Numbered from the stretch's first letter, positions 11,063 to 24,840 are shown. The stretch: 64,000 nt of DNA from Camellia lanceoleosa (GCA_025200525.1 CM045761.1:99548182-99612181), one strand, 5' to 3'. Program-made: numbers and translations. The notes: generated by a model not told the origin, from the letters alone.

Positions 11063-13061
11063 AATCATTCCATTTTTTGGCCTTTTTGATTCAAAATCGA
11101 TTTTCCAAAAGATTCGCCGGATTTGGACTCTTTAGTATTTATCAATTTCACATTGCACTTGTGAAATTAGATTCAGAACCGCAAGAGTCCGAACTGCAGT
11201 GCTTATTTCGAACTTCCAAAAAGGGGGCGCAAAAAAGTCGAGCTACAATATATTCAGGGTAAAATTGTCTGGAAAAAAAATGAAAAATAAAATATTAATC
11301 TGTCTTTTATGAAGAATACGCTTCTTGTTCATGAGGTTTAAGAAATAAAATAGTTTAAATTGTCCTTTACATAGTAACATGTCAGGCATAGAGAATTTTG
11401 GCTAAATTTTCTTAATATTGTTGACAAATACTGACTTTATTTTTTATTTTTGTCAAATAAAAGAACATGATTTTATTGATAGAAACAAGACGTACAACTA
11501 AAGACGCCATCATCAACCCATTGCTAATTGGAATCTCATATTGGAATGAGTTGGTGCAATTTATAGGTTACTTAGGCCAAGTTTGGCATCCTTCGAAAAA
11601 TCCAAAAAGCCAAAAAGTTCTCCAAAAAGTTAAAAAGTTATCACTATTCACCAAAAGTCAAAAATTACGGCTGCACAACTCTCAATCATAATTTTTCCCT
11701 ACACACTAATTTATATAATTTTTTAATACACATTTTTTTATAAAAAGTCAAAAGGTTAACCCAAACATCAATTTAGTATAATTTTCTTTTCTTTTCTTTT
11801 CTTTTTTAATTTCTATAAGAATTTTGGTGTCACTTTTGCTTACATTTCATAAGAAAAAAAAAAAATAGCTTGAATAAAATGAAAAAAATATAATTTTTGA
11901 AAAGCAAAACAAAAAAAACAAAAAAGTGATTTTAATTTATATTTTTTGATTATACAGTTTCAACATGTTAAAATCTACACCAAACATAGTGATATAAAAT
12001 CATGTGATTAGACTATGTATCTAAGCAATTCTAATTCCATTTTCGGATATAAAAATGGGTCTTAAAAAAATTTATATTGATGTATTATTTTTTTATCCTT
12101 TCATTTTCAGCTAAAATACCAACTAGCTCATGGGTGAAACTAAATCAATAAATTTTGAATCCATAATTGATTTTACAATGTTGTTTGTTTGATATCCTAT
12201 ATTTTTTGTATATTAGACAAATATATAAACATAAGGAGTATACCAAAAACAAAAAAAAAAACAAAAAATCACTTATATAGAATATGATTTTGGAGATTTA
12301 TATCAATTCATTTTACACTATAAGACCTAGCTTATTATTTTAAAAGTGTCATGCAAATTTGTATCAATGATTTAAAACCAAAAGACCTAACTTATTATTT
12401 TAAAAATGTCATTATCATATATTGATGCATTTTATCCATGTCAACGGCATTTTTAAAATAATAAATCAATTTAATATTGATCTTCCTTCTTTTTTTCTTT
12501 TCTTTTTTTTCTTTTTTTTTTTTTTTTTTGAAATGAACGAATTCGAATCTATGACATTATTTCGTACAAATTTTTATTTGTATATCAAAAATTTTCCTCT
12601 ATTTTTATTTTTATGAAACCATTTCTTGGCCATACTCTCATGCTTGTCCATCCTCATGGTATTTTAAATGGTTCTTCAGAAGTTCATATTTCATATCGTG
12701 ACTTCTTTTAACTTGACAAAATTAAGACTTACATTGATCATAAAACACTAAATAATTTAGGATTAATTAGTCAAACTAACCGAGGTCTAATTCACATGAA
12801 CCAGTTAATCACACAAATCTTGTGTGCTGATAATAAGGTTTAAATTTTTTATAACTATATTTGCTCTTTAAATGTGGAGACAATGCAAATGAACTGTTCC
12901 AATGTAAAAAAATGGAGTGTTTTCTTGGTTAGTGAAATGCAATTTGTTAAGATTAGTTGCTTTTTTGGGTAAATCTATAAGGCATTAATGTTTGTTAATT
13001 TTATATTTTGAATTTGTGGAAGATTTGTGAAGGGAAATGAAGAAAAAGTTAGAGAAGATTC
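11063..13061. other. No gene; AT-rich intergenic DNA
   Basis: The stretch is strongly AT-rich with T/A homopolymers. A direct repeat of about 70 bp (CTTATTATTTTAAAA.TGTCAT at 12,330 and 12,390) is followed by an inverted copy of its core at 12,447-12,466, giving a hairpin. The ends of an AGGCCAAGTTTGGCA...TTAACCCAAACAT segment (about 11,570-11,770) resemble a MITE. I see no coding sequence. Confidence 0.5.
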
Positions 13062-15819
13062 TTACGATCCAAATTAACATTGTCAACCTTCGAAGAACAA
13101 TTTCCACAGACCCTGTTTGGCTGATCTTCCTTTCTCCTAAAAACCTTCTTGTGGTCTGGGAGTGAGTCTAGACCCATGAGTCTTGCGAATACTCCTGCGG
13201 TCTTGACTGGGGTTTTGAAATCTTTTTTTGAATTTTCAAAGGTGGTGGTGGTGGTTGTTGGGATGGTGGTGGTGGGGTCGGTGATGAGATTAGATGGATG
13301 GGTTAGGAGGCTATCCGTGCAGAGGAGGCGGCGGAGGATGCCGGATTACCACTTGGAAGTGAAATTCAGTGACTCGGTCATGTTTGAGAGAGAGAGACTC
13401 TGTGCAAAGGCAACAAAAACTGTTGTGTTTTGGTGCGTACCATGTTTTACCTAATTCCCTTTCAAAACACAACAGTTTTAGCCGCATTTCCACAGTCTCT
13501 CTCACTGTCTCAAACATGACCAAGTCACAGAATTCCGCTTCCAAGTGGTACTCCAGCATCCTCCGCCGTCTCCTTTACACCGACAACCTCCCAACCCACC
13601 CATCAGATCTCATCACCGACCCCACTACCAGCATCCCAACCACCACCACCACCTTCAAAAACCCAAAAAAAGATTTCAAAACCCAAGTTAAGACCCTAGG
13701 AGTAGTCGCAAGACTTACGGGTTGTTGGCCTTTCTTAGCTATATTGTTTTGACTCTTTTTCTAGTTCAAAATCTTCGATCCACTCCCTGTTTCCTTCTGA
13801 TTCACATTCTTAAGTCCACTTTTTTTCGCTCTCAAACTTTCACAAGGTTGTTTCTGAACAACCACCTTATTCTTACGATCCAAATTAACATTGTCAACAT
13901 TCGAAGAACAATTTCCACAGACCCTGTTTGGCTGATCTTCCTTTCTCCTAATACCTTCCTAGGGTCTGGAAGTGAGTCTAGACCCATGAGTCTTGCGACT
14001 ACTCCTGGGGACTTGGCTTGGATTTTAAAATCTTTTTTTGGGTTTTCGAAGGTGGTGGTGATTGAAATGGTAGTGGTAGGGTCGGTGATGAGATTGGATG
14101 GGTGGGTTGGGAGGCAGTCCGTGCAGAGGAGGCGGCGGAGGATGCCGTAGTACCACTGGGAAATGAAATTCTATGACTCGGTCATGTTTGAGAAAGAGAG
14201 AGAGAGAGAGAGAGAGGGTGACTATGTGGAAAGGCGCCAAAAACTGTATTATGTTTTGGTGTGTACTACCTTTTACCTAATTCCCTTTCAAAACACAAAA
14301 CAGTTTTTGCCGCATTTCCACACAATCTCTCTCTCTCTCACAAACATGACCGAGTCATAAGTTCCACTTCCAAGTGGTACTCCGGCATCCTCCGTCACCT
14401 CCTCTGCACCGACAGCCTCCCAATCCAACCATCTGATCTCATCACCGACCCCACCACCACCATCTCAACCACTACCACCTTCAAAAACCCAAAAAAAGAT
14501 CTTAAAACCCAAGTCAAGACCCAAGGAGTAGTCGCAAGACTCACGGGTTGCTAGACATTCTTAGCTATATTGTTTCGACTCTTTTTCTTGTTCCCAATCT
14601 TCGATTTACTCTCCGTTTCCTTCTGATTCACATTCTTAACTCCATTTTTTCGCTCTCAAACTTTCACGAGGTTGTCTCTGAACAACAACCACAATATTCT
14701 CACGATCCAAATTAACATTGTCAACCTTCGAAGAACAATTTCCACAGACCCTGTTTGGCTAATCTTCCTTTCTCCTAAAAACCTTCTTATGGTCTGGGAG
14801 TGAGTCTAGATCCACGAGTCTTTCGACTACTCTTGCGGTCCTGACTGGGGTTTTGAAATCTTTTTTTGGGTTTTCGAAGGTGGTGGTGGTAGTTGGGGTG
14901 GTGGTGGTGGGGTCAATGATGAGATCGGATGGATGGGTTGGGAGGCTGTTCGTGCAGAGGAGGCGGCGGAGGATGCCGGATTACCACTCGGAAGTGAAAT
15001 TCTGTGACTCGATCATGTTTGAGAGAGAGAGACTTTGTGCAAAGGTGACAAAAACTGTTTTGTGTTTTGGTGCGTACCACATTTTACCTAATTCCCTTTC
15101 AAAACACAACAGTTTTGGTCGCATTTCCACACAGTCTCTCTCTCTCAAACATGACCGAGTCACAAAATTCCACTTCCAAGTGATACTCCGGCATCCTCCG
15201 CCGCCTCCTCTGCACCAACAGCCCCCCAACCCACCCATCCGATCTCATCACCGACCCCATTACCAGCATCCCAACCACCACCACCATCGAAAACCCAAAA
15301 AATTATTTCAAAACCCAAGTCAAGACCCCAGGAGTAGTCGCAAGACTTACGGGTCGTTGGACTTTCTCAGCTCTATTGTTTCGACTCTTTTTCTTGTTCC
15401 CAATCTTCGATTCACTCCCTGTTTCCTTCTGATTCACATTCTCAACTCCACTTTTTTCGCTCTCAAACTTTCACGAGATTCTCTCTGAACAACAACCACC
15501 TTATTCTTACGATCCAAATTAACGTTGTCAACCTTCGAAGAACAATTTCCATAGACCCTGTTTGGCTGATCTTTCTTGCTCCTAAAACCTTCCTAGGGTC
15601 TGGGAGTGAGTCTAGACCCATGAGTCTTGCGACTACTCCTGGGGTCTTGGCTTGGGTTTTGAAATCTTTTTTTGGGTTTTCGAATGTGGTGGTGATTGGG
15701 ATGGTGGTGGTAGGGTCGGTGATGAGATTGGATGGGTGGGTTGCGAGGCTGTCCGTGCAGAGGAGGCGTCGGAGCATGCCAGGGTACCACTGGGAAATGA
15801 AATTCGGTCACTCGGTCAT

Positions 15820-16452
15820 GTTTGAGAAAGAGAGATAGAGAGAGAGAGAAGGTGATTATGTGGAAAGACGGCAAAAACTGTATTATGTTTTGGTGTGTAC
15901 CACCTTTTACCTAATTCCCTTTCAAAACAAAAAACAGTTTTTGCCGCCTTTCCACACCATCTCTCCTTCTCTCTCACAAACATGACCGAGACACAAATTC
16001 CACTTCCAAGTGGTACTCCGACATCTTCCGCCACCTCCTCTGCACCGACAGTCTCCCAACCAACCATCCAATCTCATCACCGAACCTACCACCATCAGCC
16101 CAACCACCACCACCATCGAAAACACAAAAAAAGATCTCAAAACCCAAGTTAAGACCCTAGGAGTAGTCGCAAGACTCACGGGTTGCAAGACTTTCTTAGC
16201 TATATTGTTTCGACTCTTTTTCTTGTTCCCAATCTTCGATTTACTCTTTGTTTCCATCTTATTAACATTCTTAACTCCACTTTTTTTCACTCTCAAACTT
16301 TCACGAGGTTGTCTCTGAACAACAACCACAATATTCTTACGATCCAAATTAACATTGTCAACCTTCGAAGAACAATTTCCACAGACCCTGTTTAGCTGAT
16401 CTTCCTTTCTCCTAAAAACCTTCTTGTGGTCTGGGAGTGAGTCTAAACCCAT
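15820..16452 (-). pseudogene. Minus-strand gene fragment running from VARLMGL motif into the antisense arm
   Basis: One open frame starts within the motif (MGLDSLPDHKKVF), passes RVCGNCSSKVDNVNLDRKN and a basic KSKSKIGNKKKSRNN segment, then enters the inverted arm and reads antisense sequence. It shows the sense-loop-antisense order on one strand directly. Similar readings occur at 17,880-18,128 and 21,093-21,359. Confidence 0.55.
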
Positions 16453-18748
16453 GAGTCTTGCGGCTACTCCTGCGGTCTTGACTGGGGTTTGGAAATCTTT
16501 TTTTGGATTTTCAAAGTTGCTGGTGGTGGTTGTTGCGACGGTGGTGGTGGGGTTGATGATGAGATCCGATGGATGGATTGGGAGGCTATCCGTGCAGAGG
16601 AGGCGGCGGAGGATGCCGGATTACCACTTGGAAGTGAAATTCTGTGACTCGGTCATGTTTGAGAGAAAGAGACTATGTGCAAAGGCGACAAAAATTGTTT
16701 GGTGTTTTGGTGCGTACCACCTTTTACCTAATTCCCTTTCAAAACACAAAACACTTTTAGCCGCATTTCCAGACAGTCTCTCTCTCTCTCTCAAACATGA
16801 CCGAGTCACAGAATTCCACTTCCAAGTGGTACTCCGGCATCCTCCGCCCCCTTCTTTACACCGACAACCTCCCAACCCACCCATTCGATCTAATCACCGA
16901 CCCCACTACCAGCATCCCAACCACCACCACCACCTTCGAAAACCCAAAAAAAGATTTCAAAACCCAAGTCAAGACCCTAAGAGTAGTCGCAAGACTTACG
17001 GGTTGTTGGACTTTCTTAGCTCTATTGTTTCGACTCTTTTTCTTGTTCCCAATCTTCGATTCACTCCCTGTTTCCTTCTAATTCACATTCTCAACTCCAC
17101 TTTTTTTCGCTCTCAAACTTTCACGAGATTGTCTCTGAACAACAACCACCTTATTCTTACGAGCCAAATTAACGTTGTCAACCTTCGAAGAACAATTTCC
17201 ACAGACCCTGTTTGGCTGATCTTCCTTTCTCCTAAAACCATCCTAGGGTCTGGGAGTAAGTCTAGACCCATGAGTCTTGCGACTACTCCTGGGGTCTTGG
17301 CTTGGGTTTTGAAATCTTTTTTTGGGTTTTCGAACGTGGTGGTGATTGGGATGGTGGTGGCGGGGTCGGTGATGAGATTGGATTGGTGGGTTGGGAGGCT
17401 GTCCGTGCAGAGAAGGCGGCGGAGGATGCCGGAGTACCACTGGGAAATGAAATTCGGTCACTCGGTCATGTTTGAGAGAGAGAGAGAGAGGGTGACTATG
17501 TGGAAAGGTGGCAAAAACTGTATTATGTTTTGGCGTGTACCACCTTTTACCTAATTCCCTTTCAAAACACAAAACAGTTTTTGTTGCCTTTCCACACAAT
17601 CTCTCTCTCTCTCATAAACATGACCGAGACACAAATTCCACTTCCAAGTGGTACTCCAGCATCCTCCGCCACCTCCTCTGCACCGACAGCCTCCCAACAC
17701 AACCATCCAATCTCATCACCGACCCCACAACCACCATCCCAACCACCACCACCTTCGAAAACGAAAAAAAAGATCTTAAAACCCAAGTCAAGACCCTAGG
17801 AGTAGTCGCAAGACTCACGGGTTGCTAGACTTTCTTAGCTATATTGTTTCGACTCTTTTTCTTGTTCCCAATCTTCGATTTACTCACTGTTTCCTTCTGA
17901 TTCACATCTAAACTCCATTTTTTTCGCTCTCAAACTTTCACGAGGTTGTCTCTGAACAACCACCACAATATTCTTACGATCCAAATTAACATTGTCAACC
18001 TTCAAAGAACAATTTCCACAGACCCTGTTTGGAAGATCTTCCTTTCTCCTAAAAACCTTCTTGTGGTTTGGGAGTGAGTCTAGCCCCATGAGTCTTGCGA
18101 CTACTCCTGCGGTCTTGACTGGGGTCATGAAATCTTTTTTTGGGTTTTCGAAAGTGGTGGTGGTGGTTGTTGGAATGATGGTGGTGGGGTCGATGATGAG
18201 ATCGGATGGATGGGTTAGGAGGCTGTCCGTGCAGAGGAGGCGGTGGAGGATGCCGGATTACCACTTGGAAGTGAAATTCTCTGACTCGGTCATGTTTGAG
18301 AGAGAGAGAGAGAGACTAAAGGCGACAAAAACTGTTTTGTGTTTTGGTGCGTACCACATTTTACCTAATTCCCTTTCAAAACACAAAACAATTTTAGCCG
18401 CATTTCCACACAGTCTCTCTCTCCCTCAAACATGATCGAGTCACAGAATTCCACTTCCAAGTGGTACTCCGGCATCCTCCGCCGCCTCCTTTACACCGAC
18501 AGCCTCCCAAACCACCCATCCGATCTCATCACCGACCCCACTACCAGCATCCCAACCACCACCACCACCACCTTCGAAAACCCAAAAAAATATTTCAAAA
18601 CCCAAGTCAAGACCCTAAGAGTAGTCGCAAGACTTACGGGTTATTGGACTTTCTTAGCTATATTGTTTCGACTCTTTCTTGTTCCCAATCTTCGATTCAC
18701 TCCCCGTTTCCTTCTAATTCACATTCTCAACTCCACTTTTTTTCGCTC

Positions 18749-19105
18749 TCAAACTTTCACAAGGTTGTCTCTGAACACCAACCACCTTATTCTTACGATC
18801 CAAATTAACGTTGTCAACCTTCGAAGAACAATTTCCACAGACCCTGTTTGGCTGATCTTCCTTTCTCCTAAAACCTTCCTAGGGTCTGGGAGAGAGTCTA
18901 GACCCATGAGTCTTGCGACTACTCCTGAGGTCTTGGCTTGGGTTTTGAAATCTTTTTTTGGGTTTTCGAAGGTGGTGGTGATTGGGATGGTGGTGGTGGG
19001 GTCAGTGATGAGATTGGATGGGTGGGATGGACGGCTGTCCATGCAGAAGAGACGGCGGAGGATGCCGGAGTACCACTGGGAAATGAAATTCTGTGACTCG
19101 GTCAT
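18749..19105 (-). pseudogene. Type II minus-strand copy of the VARLMGL gene fragment
   Basis: 118 codons open from the conserved ATG. It differs from type I copies in reading FISQWYSG instead of STSKWYSG near the start, and keeps GVVARLMGLDSLPDPRKVLGERK. Equivalent copies end near 14,185, 15,820, 17,470, 20,735, 22,345 and 23,988. The frame after the motif leaves the one used by the 22,763-23,179 copy, so coding capacity is lost. Confidence 0.55.
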
Positions 19106-22100
19106 GTTTGAAAAAGAGAGGGAGAGAGAGGGTAACTATGTGGAAAGGCGGTAAAAACTGTATTATGTTTTGGTGTGTACCACCTTTTACCTAATTCCCT
19201 TTCAAAACACAAAACAGTTTTTGCCGCCTTTCCACACAGTCTCTCTCTCTCTCTCAAACATGACCGAGTCACAAATTCCACTTCCAAGTGGTACTCCGGC
19301 ATCCTCCGCCACCTCCTCTGCACCGACAGCCTCCCAACCCACCCATCCGATCTCATCACCAAGCCCACTACCAGCATCCCAACCACCACCACCTTCGAAA
19401 ACCCAAAAAAAGATCTCAAAACCCAAGTCAAGACCCTAGGAGTAGTCGCAAGACTCACAGGTTGCTAAACTTTCTTAGCTATATTGTTTCAACTCTTTTT
19501 CTTGTTCCCAATCTTCGATTTACTCTTTGTTTCCTTCTTATTCACATTCTTAACTCCACTTTTTTTCGCTCCCAAACTTTCACGAGGTTGTCTCTGAACA
19601 ACAACCACCTTATTCTTACGATCCAAATTAACGTTGTCAACCTTCGAAAAACAATTTCCACAGACCCTGTTTGGCTGATCTTCCTTTCTCCTAAAACCTT
19701 CCTAGGGTCTGAGAGTGAGTCTAGACCCATGAGTCTTACGGCTACTCCTGGGGTCTTGGCTTGGGTTTTGAAATCTTTTTTTGGGTTTACGAAGGTGATG
19801 GTGATTTGAATGGTGGTGGTGGGGTCGATGATGAGATCGGATAGGTGGGTTGGGAGGCTGTCCGTGCAGAGGAGGCGGCAGAGTATGCCGAATTAACACT
19901 TGGAAGTGGAATTCTGTGACTCGGTCATGTTTGAGAGAGAGACTCTATGCAAAGGCGACAAAAACTGTTGTGTTTTCGTGCGTACCACGTTTCACCCAAT
20001 TCCCTTTCAAAACACAAAACAGTATTAGCCGCATTTCCACGCAGTCTCTCTCTCTCTCTCTCAAACATGACCGATTCACAGAATTGCACTTCCAAGTGGT
20101 ACTCCGACATCCTCCACCGCCTTCTTTACACCGACAGCCTCCCAACCGACCCATCCGATCTCATCACCGACCCCACTACCAGCATCCCAACCACCACCAG
20201 CACCTTCGAAAACCCAAAAAAAGATTTCAAAACCCGAGTCAAGACCTTAGGAGTAGTCGCAAGACTTACGGATTGTTGGACTTTTTTAGCTATATTGTTT
20301 CAACTCTTGTTCTTGTTCCCACTCTTCAATTCACTCCCTGTTTCCTTCTGATTCACATTCTCAACTCCACTTTTTTTCGCTCTCAAACTTTCACGAGCTT
20401 ATCTCTGAACAACAACCTGATTCTTACGATCCAAATTAACATTGTCAACCTGAGAAGGACAATTTCCACAGACCCTGTTTGGCTGATCTTCCTTTCTCCG
20501 AAAACCTTCCTAGGGTCTGGGAATAAGTCTAGACCCATGAGCCTTACGACTACTCCTAGGTCTTGGCTTGGGTTTTGATATCTTTTTTTGGGTTTTCGAA
20601 GGTGGTTGGGATTGGGATGGTGGTGGTAGGGTTGGTGATGAGATTGGATAGGTGGGTTGGGAGGCTGTCCGTGCAGAGGAGGCAGCGGAGGATGCTAGAG
20701 TACCACTGGGAAATGAAATTCTGTGACTCAGTCATGTTTGGGAAAGAGAGACAGAGAGAGGGTGACTATGTAGAAAGGCGCCAAAAACTGTATTATGTTT
20801 TGGTGTGTACCGCCTTTTACTTAATTCCCTTTCAAAACACAAAACAGTTTTTGCAGCCTTTCCACACAATCTCTCTCTCTCACAAACATCACCGAGTGAC
20901 AAATTCCACTTCCAAATGGTACTCAGGCATCCTCCGCCACCTCCTCTGCACCGACAGCCTCCCAACCCAACCATCTAATCTCATCACCAACCCCACCACC
21001 ACCATCCCAACCACCACCACCTTTGAAAACCCAAAAAAAGATCCCAAAACCCAAGTCAAGACCCTAGAAGTAGTCGCAAGACTCACGGGTTGCTAGACTT
21101 TCTTAGCTATATTGTTTCGACTCTTTTTCTTGTTCCCAATCTTCGATTTACTCTTTGTTTCCATCTTATTAACATTCTTAACTCCACTTTTTTTCGCTCT
21201 CAAACTTTCACAAGGTTGTCTCTGAACAACAACCACAATATTCTTACGATCCAAATTAACATTGTCAACCTTCGAAGAACAATTTCCACAGACCCTGTTT
21301 AGCTGATCTTTCTTTCTCCTAAAAACCTTCTTGTGGTCTAGGAGTGAGTCTAGACCCACGAGTCTTGCGACTACTCCTGCGGTCTTGACTGGGGTTTTGA
21401 AATCTTTTTTTGGATTTTCGAAGGTGCTGGTGGTGATTGTTGGGATGGTGGTGGTGGAGTCGATGATGAGATCAGATGGATGGATTAGAGGAGGCGGAGG
21501 ATGGAGGATCTTGGATTACCACTGTTTGAGAGAGAGAGACTCTGTGCAAAGGCGAGAAAAATTGTTTGGTGTTTTGGTGCGTACCACCTTTTACATAATT
21601 CCCTTTCAAAACACAAAACACTTTTAGCCGCATTTCCAGACAGTCTCTCTCTCTCTCTCAAACATGATCGAGTCACAGAATTCCACTTCCAAGTGGTACT
21701 CCGGCATCCTCCGCCGCCTCCATTACACCGACAGCCTCCCAACCCACCCATTCGATCTCATCACCGACCCCACTACCAATATCCCAACCACCACCACCAC
21801 CACCTTCGAAAAGCCAAAAAAATATTTCAAAACCCAAGTCAAGACCCTAGGAGTAGTCGCAAGACTTACGGGTTGTTTGACTTTCTTAGCTATACTGTTT
21901 CGACTCTTTTTCTTGTTCCCAATCTTCGATTCACTCCCTGTTTCCTTCTGATTCACATTCTCAACTCCACTTTTTTTCGCTCTCAAACTTTCACGAGGTT
22001 GTCTCTGAACAACAACCTTCTTCTGACGATCTAAATTAACCTTGTCAACCTTCGAAGAACAATTTCCATTCCACAGACCCTGTTTGGCTGATCTTCCTTT

Positions 22101-22762
22101 CTCCTAAAACCTTCCTAGGGTCAGGGAGTGAGTCTAGACTCATGAGTCTTGCGACTACTCCTGGGGTCTTAGCTTGGGTTTTGAAATCTTTTTTTGGGTT
22201 TTCTAAGGTGGTGGTGATTGGGATGGTGGTCATGGTCGTGGTGGGGTCGGTGAAGAGATTGGATGGGTGGGTTGGGAGGCTGTCCGTGCAAAGGAGGCGG
22301 CGGAGGATGCTGGAGTACCACTAGGAAATGAAATTCTGTGAATCGGTCATGTTTGAGAAAAAGAGACAGAGAGAGGGTGACTATGTGGAAAGGCGGCAAA
22401 AACTGTATTATGCTTTGTTGTGTACCACCTTTTACCTAATTCCTTTCAAAAGGCAAAACAGTTTTTGCCGCCTTTCCACACAATCTCTCTCTCTCTCACA
22501 AACATGACCGAGTCACAAATTCCACTTCCAAGTGGTACTCCTGCATCTCTGCCACCTCCACTGCACCGACAACCTCCCAACCCAACCATCCGATCTCATC
22601 ACCGACCCCACCACCACCATTCCAACCAACACCACCTTCGAAAACCCAAAAAAATATCTCAAAACCCAAGTCAAGACCCTAGGAGTAGTCGCAAGACTCA
22701 CGGGTTGTTAGACTTTCTTAGCTATATTGTTTCGACTCTTTTTCTTGTTCCCAATCTTCGAT

Positions 22763-23179
22763 TTACTCTCTGTTTCCTTCTGATTCACATCTTAACTCCA
22801 TTTTTTTCGCTCTCAAACTTTCACGAGGTTGTCTCTGAACAACAACCACCATATTTTTACGATCCAAATTAACGTTGTCAACATTCGAAGAACAATTTCC
22901 ACAAACCCTGTTTGGCTGATCTTCCTTTCTCCTAAAAACCTTCTTGTGGTCTGGGAGTGAGTCTAGACCCATGAGTCTTGCGACTACTCTTGCGGTCTTG
23001 ACTGGGGTTTTGAAATCTTTTTTTGGGTTTTTGAAGGTGGTGGTGGTGGTGGTGGTTGGGATGGTGGTGGTGGGGTCGGTGATGTGATCGGATGGATGGG
23101 TTGGGAGGCTGTCCGTGCAGAGGAGGCGGCAGGGGATGCCGGAGTACGACTTGGAAGTGGAATTATGTGACTCGGTCAT
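22763..23179 (-). pseudogene. Longest sense fragment of the array: N-terminus of a VARLMGL-motif (TRM-like) protein
   Basis: From the array's conserved ATG (23,179) this copy reads 138 codons without a break. It opens with MTESHNSTSK, passes through a CTDSLPTHPSD segment and a Thr-rich linker (residues about 37-48), a lysine patch (NPKKDFKTPVK), then VARLMGLDSLP at residues 66-76, and a basic tail with NVDNVNLDRKN. VARLMGL motifs occur in TRM/LONGIFOLIA proteins, which bind TON1 and cortical microtubules and are usually several hundred residues long. This is therefore only the 5' end, and the DUF4378 C-terminal region is absent. The open frame also extends upstream through the UTR spacer, which I take as chance. 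A gene fragment inside a repeat, not a functional gene. Confidence 0.6.
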
Positions 23180-23993
23180 GTTTGTGAGAGAGAGACTCGG
23201 TGCAAAGGGAACAAAAACTGTTTTGTGTTTTGGAGCGTACCACCTTTTACCTAATTCCCTTTCAAAACACAACAATTTTATCCGCATTTCCACACAGTCT
23301 CTCTCTCTCTCAAACATGACCGAGTCACAGAATTCCACTTCCAAGTGGTACTCCGGCATCCTCCGCTGCCTCCTTTACACCGACAGCCTCCCAACCCACC
23401 CATCCGATCTCATCACTGACCCCACTACCAGCATCCCAACCACCACCACTACCACCACCACCTTCGAAAACCCAAAAAAAGATTTCAAAGCCCAAGTCAA
23501 GACCCTAGGAGTAGTCGTAAGACTTGCGGGTTGTTGGACTTTCTTAGCTAAGTTGTTTCAACTCTTTTTCCCAATCTTCGATTCACTCCCTGTTTCCTTC
23601 TGATTCACATTCTCAACTCCAATTTTTTTCGCTCTCAAACTTTCACAAGGTTGTCTCTGAACAACAACCTTATTCTTACGATCCAAATTAACATTGTCAA
23701 CCTTCGAAGGACAATTTCCACCGACCCTGTTTGGCTGATCTTCCTTTCTTCTAAAACCTTCCTAGGGTCTGGGAGTAAGTCTAGACCCATGAGTCTTGCG
23801 ACTACTCCTGGGGTCTTGGCTTGGGTTTTGAAATCTTTTTTTGGGTTTTTGAAGGTGGTTGTGATTAGAATGGTGGTGGTAGGGTCGGTGATGAGATTGG
23901 ATGGGTGGGTTGGGAGGCTGTCCGTGCAGAGGAGACGGCGGAGGATGCCAGAGTACCACTGGGAAATGAAATTCTGTGACTCGGTCATGTTTG

Positions 23994-24034
<41 letters not shown>

Positions 24035-24379
24035 GACTATGTAGAAAGGCGCCAAAAACTATATTATGTTTTGGTGTGTACCACCTTTTACCTAATTCCC
24101 TTTCAAAACACAAAACAGTTTTTACCGCCTTTCCACACAATCTCTCTCTCTCTCACAAACATGACCGAGTCACAAATTCCACTTCCAAGTGGTACTCCGG
24201 CATCCTCTGCCACCTCCTCTGCAAGCGACCTCAACCCAAACCATCCGATCTCATCATCAATTCCCCACCACCATCCCAACCACCACCACTTTCGAAAACC
24301 CAAAAAAAATATCTCAAAACCCAAGTCAAGACCCTAGGAGTAGTCGCAAAACTCACAGGTTGTTAGACTTTCTTAGCTA

Positions 24380-24840
24380 TATTGTTTCAACTCTTTTTCT
24401 TGTTCCCAATCTTCGATTTACTCTTTGTTTCCTTCTGATTCACATTCTTAACTCCACTTTTTTTCACTCTCAAACTTTCACAAGGTTGTCTCTGAACAAC
24501 AACTACCTTATTCTTACGATCCAAATTAACATTGTCAACCTTCGAAGAACAATTTCCACAGACCCTGTTTGGCTGATCTTCCTTTCTCCTAAAACCTTCT
24601 TGTGGTCTGGGAGTGAGTCTAGACCCATGAGTCTTGCGACTACTCCTGGGGTCTTGACTGGGGTTTTGAAATCTTTTTTTGGGTTTTCGAAGGTGGTGGT
24701 GGTGGTGATTGGGATGGTGGTGGTGGGGTCGATGATGAGATCGGATGGATGGGTTAGGAGGCTTTCCGTGCAGAAGAGGCGGCGGAGGATGCCGGAGTAC
24801 CACTTGGAAGTGGAATTCTGGGACTCGGTCATGTTTGAGA
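24380..24840 (-). pseudogene. Terminal minus-strand copy of the VARLMGL gene fragment
   Basis: The last minus arm of the array. From the conserved start just below 24,840 the peptide runs through WYSGILRRL, a Thr-rich linker and PGVVARLMGLDSLPDHKKVLGERK. A neighbouring frame then carries CGNCSSKVDNVNLDRKN and a basic SKSKIGNKKKS tail, so at least one frameshift separates the two halves. It is probably the least rearranged copy because nothing follows it in the array. Confidence 0.55.

Noticed and set aside
16424..17554. 376-codon plus-strand open frame across the array
   Set aside because: It reads antisense through one arm, sense in a shifted frame through the next and across UTR spacers. 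Its length comes from repetition and few stops, not from a real protein.
18432..19154. 240-codon plus-strand open frame in the array
   Set aside because: It begins at the genuine gene start but leaves homology after VARL and runs into the complement of the loop and the next arm; a chimeric reading, not a gene.
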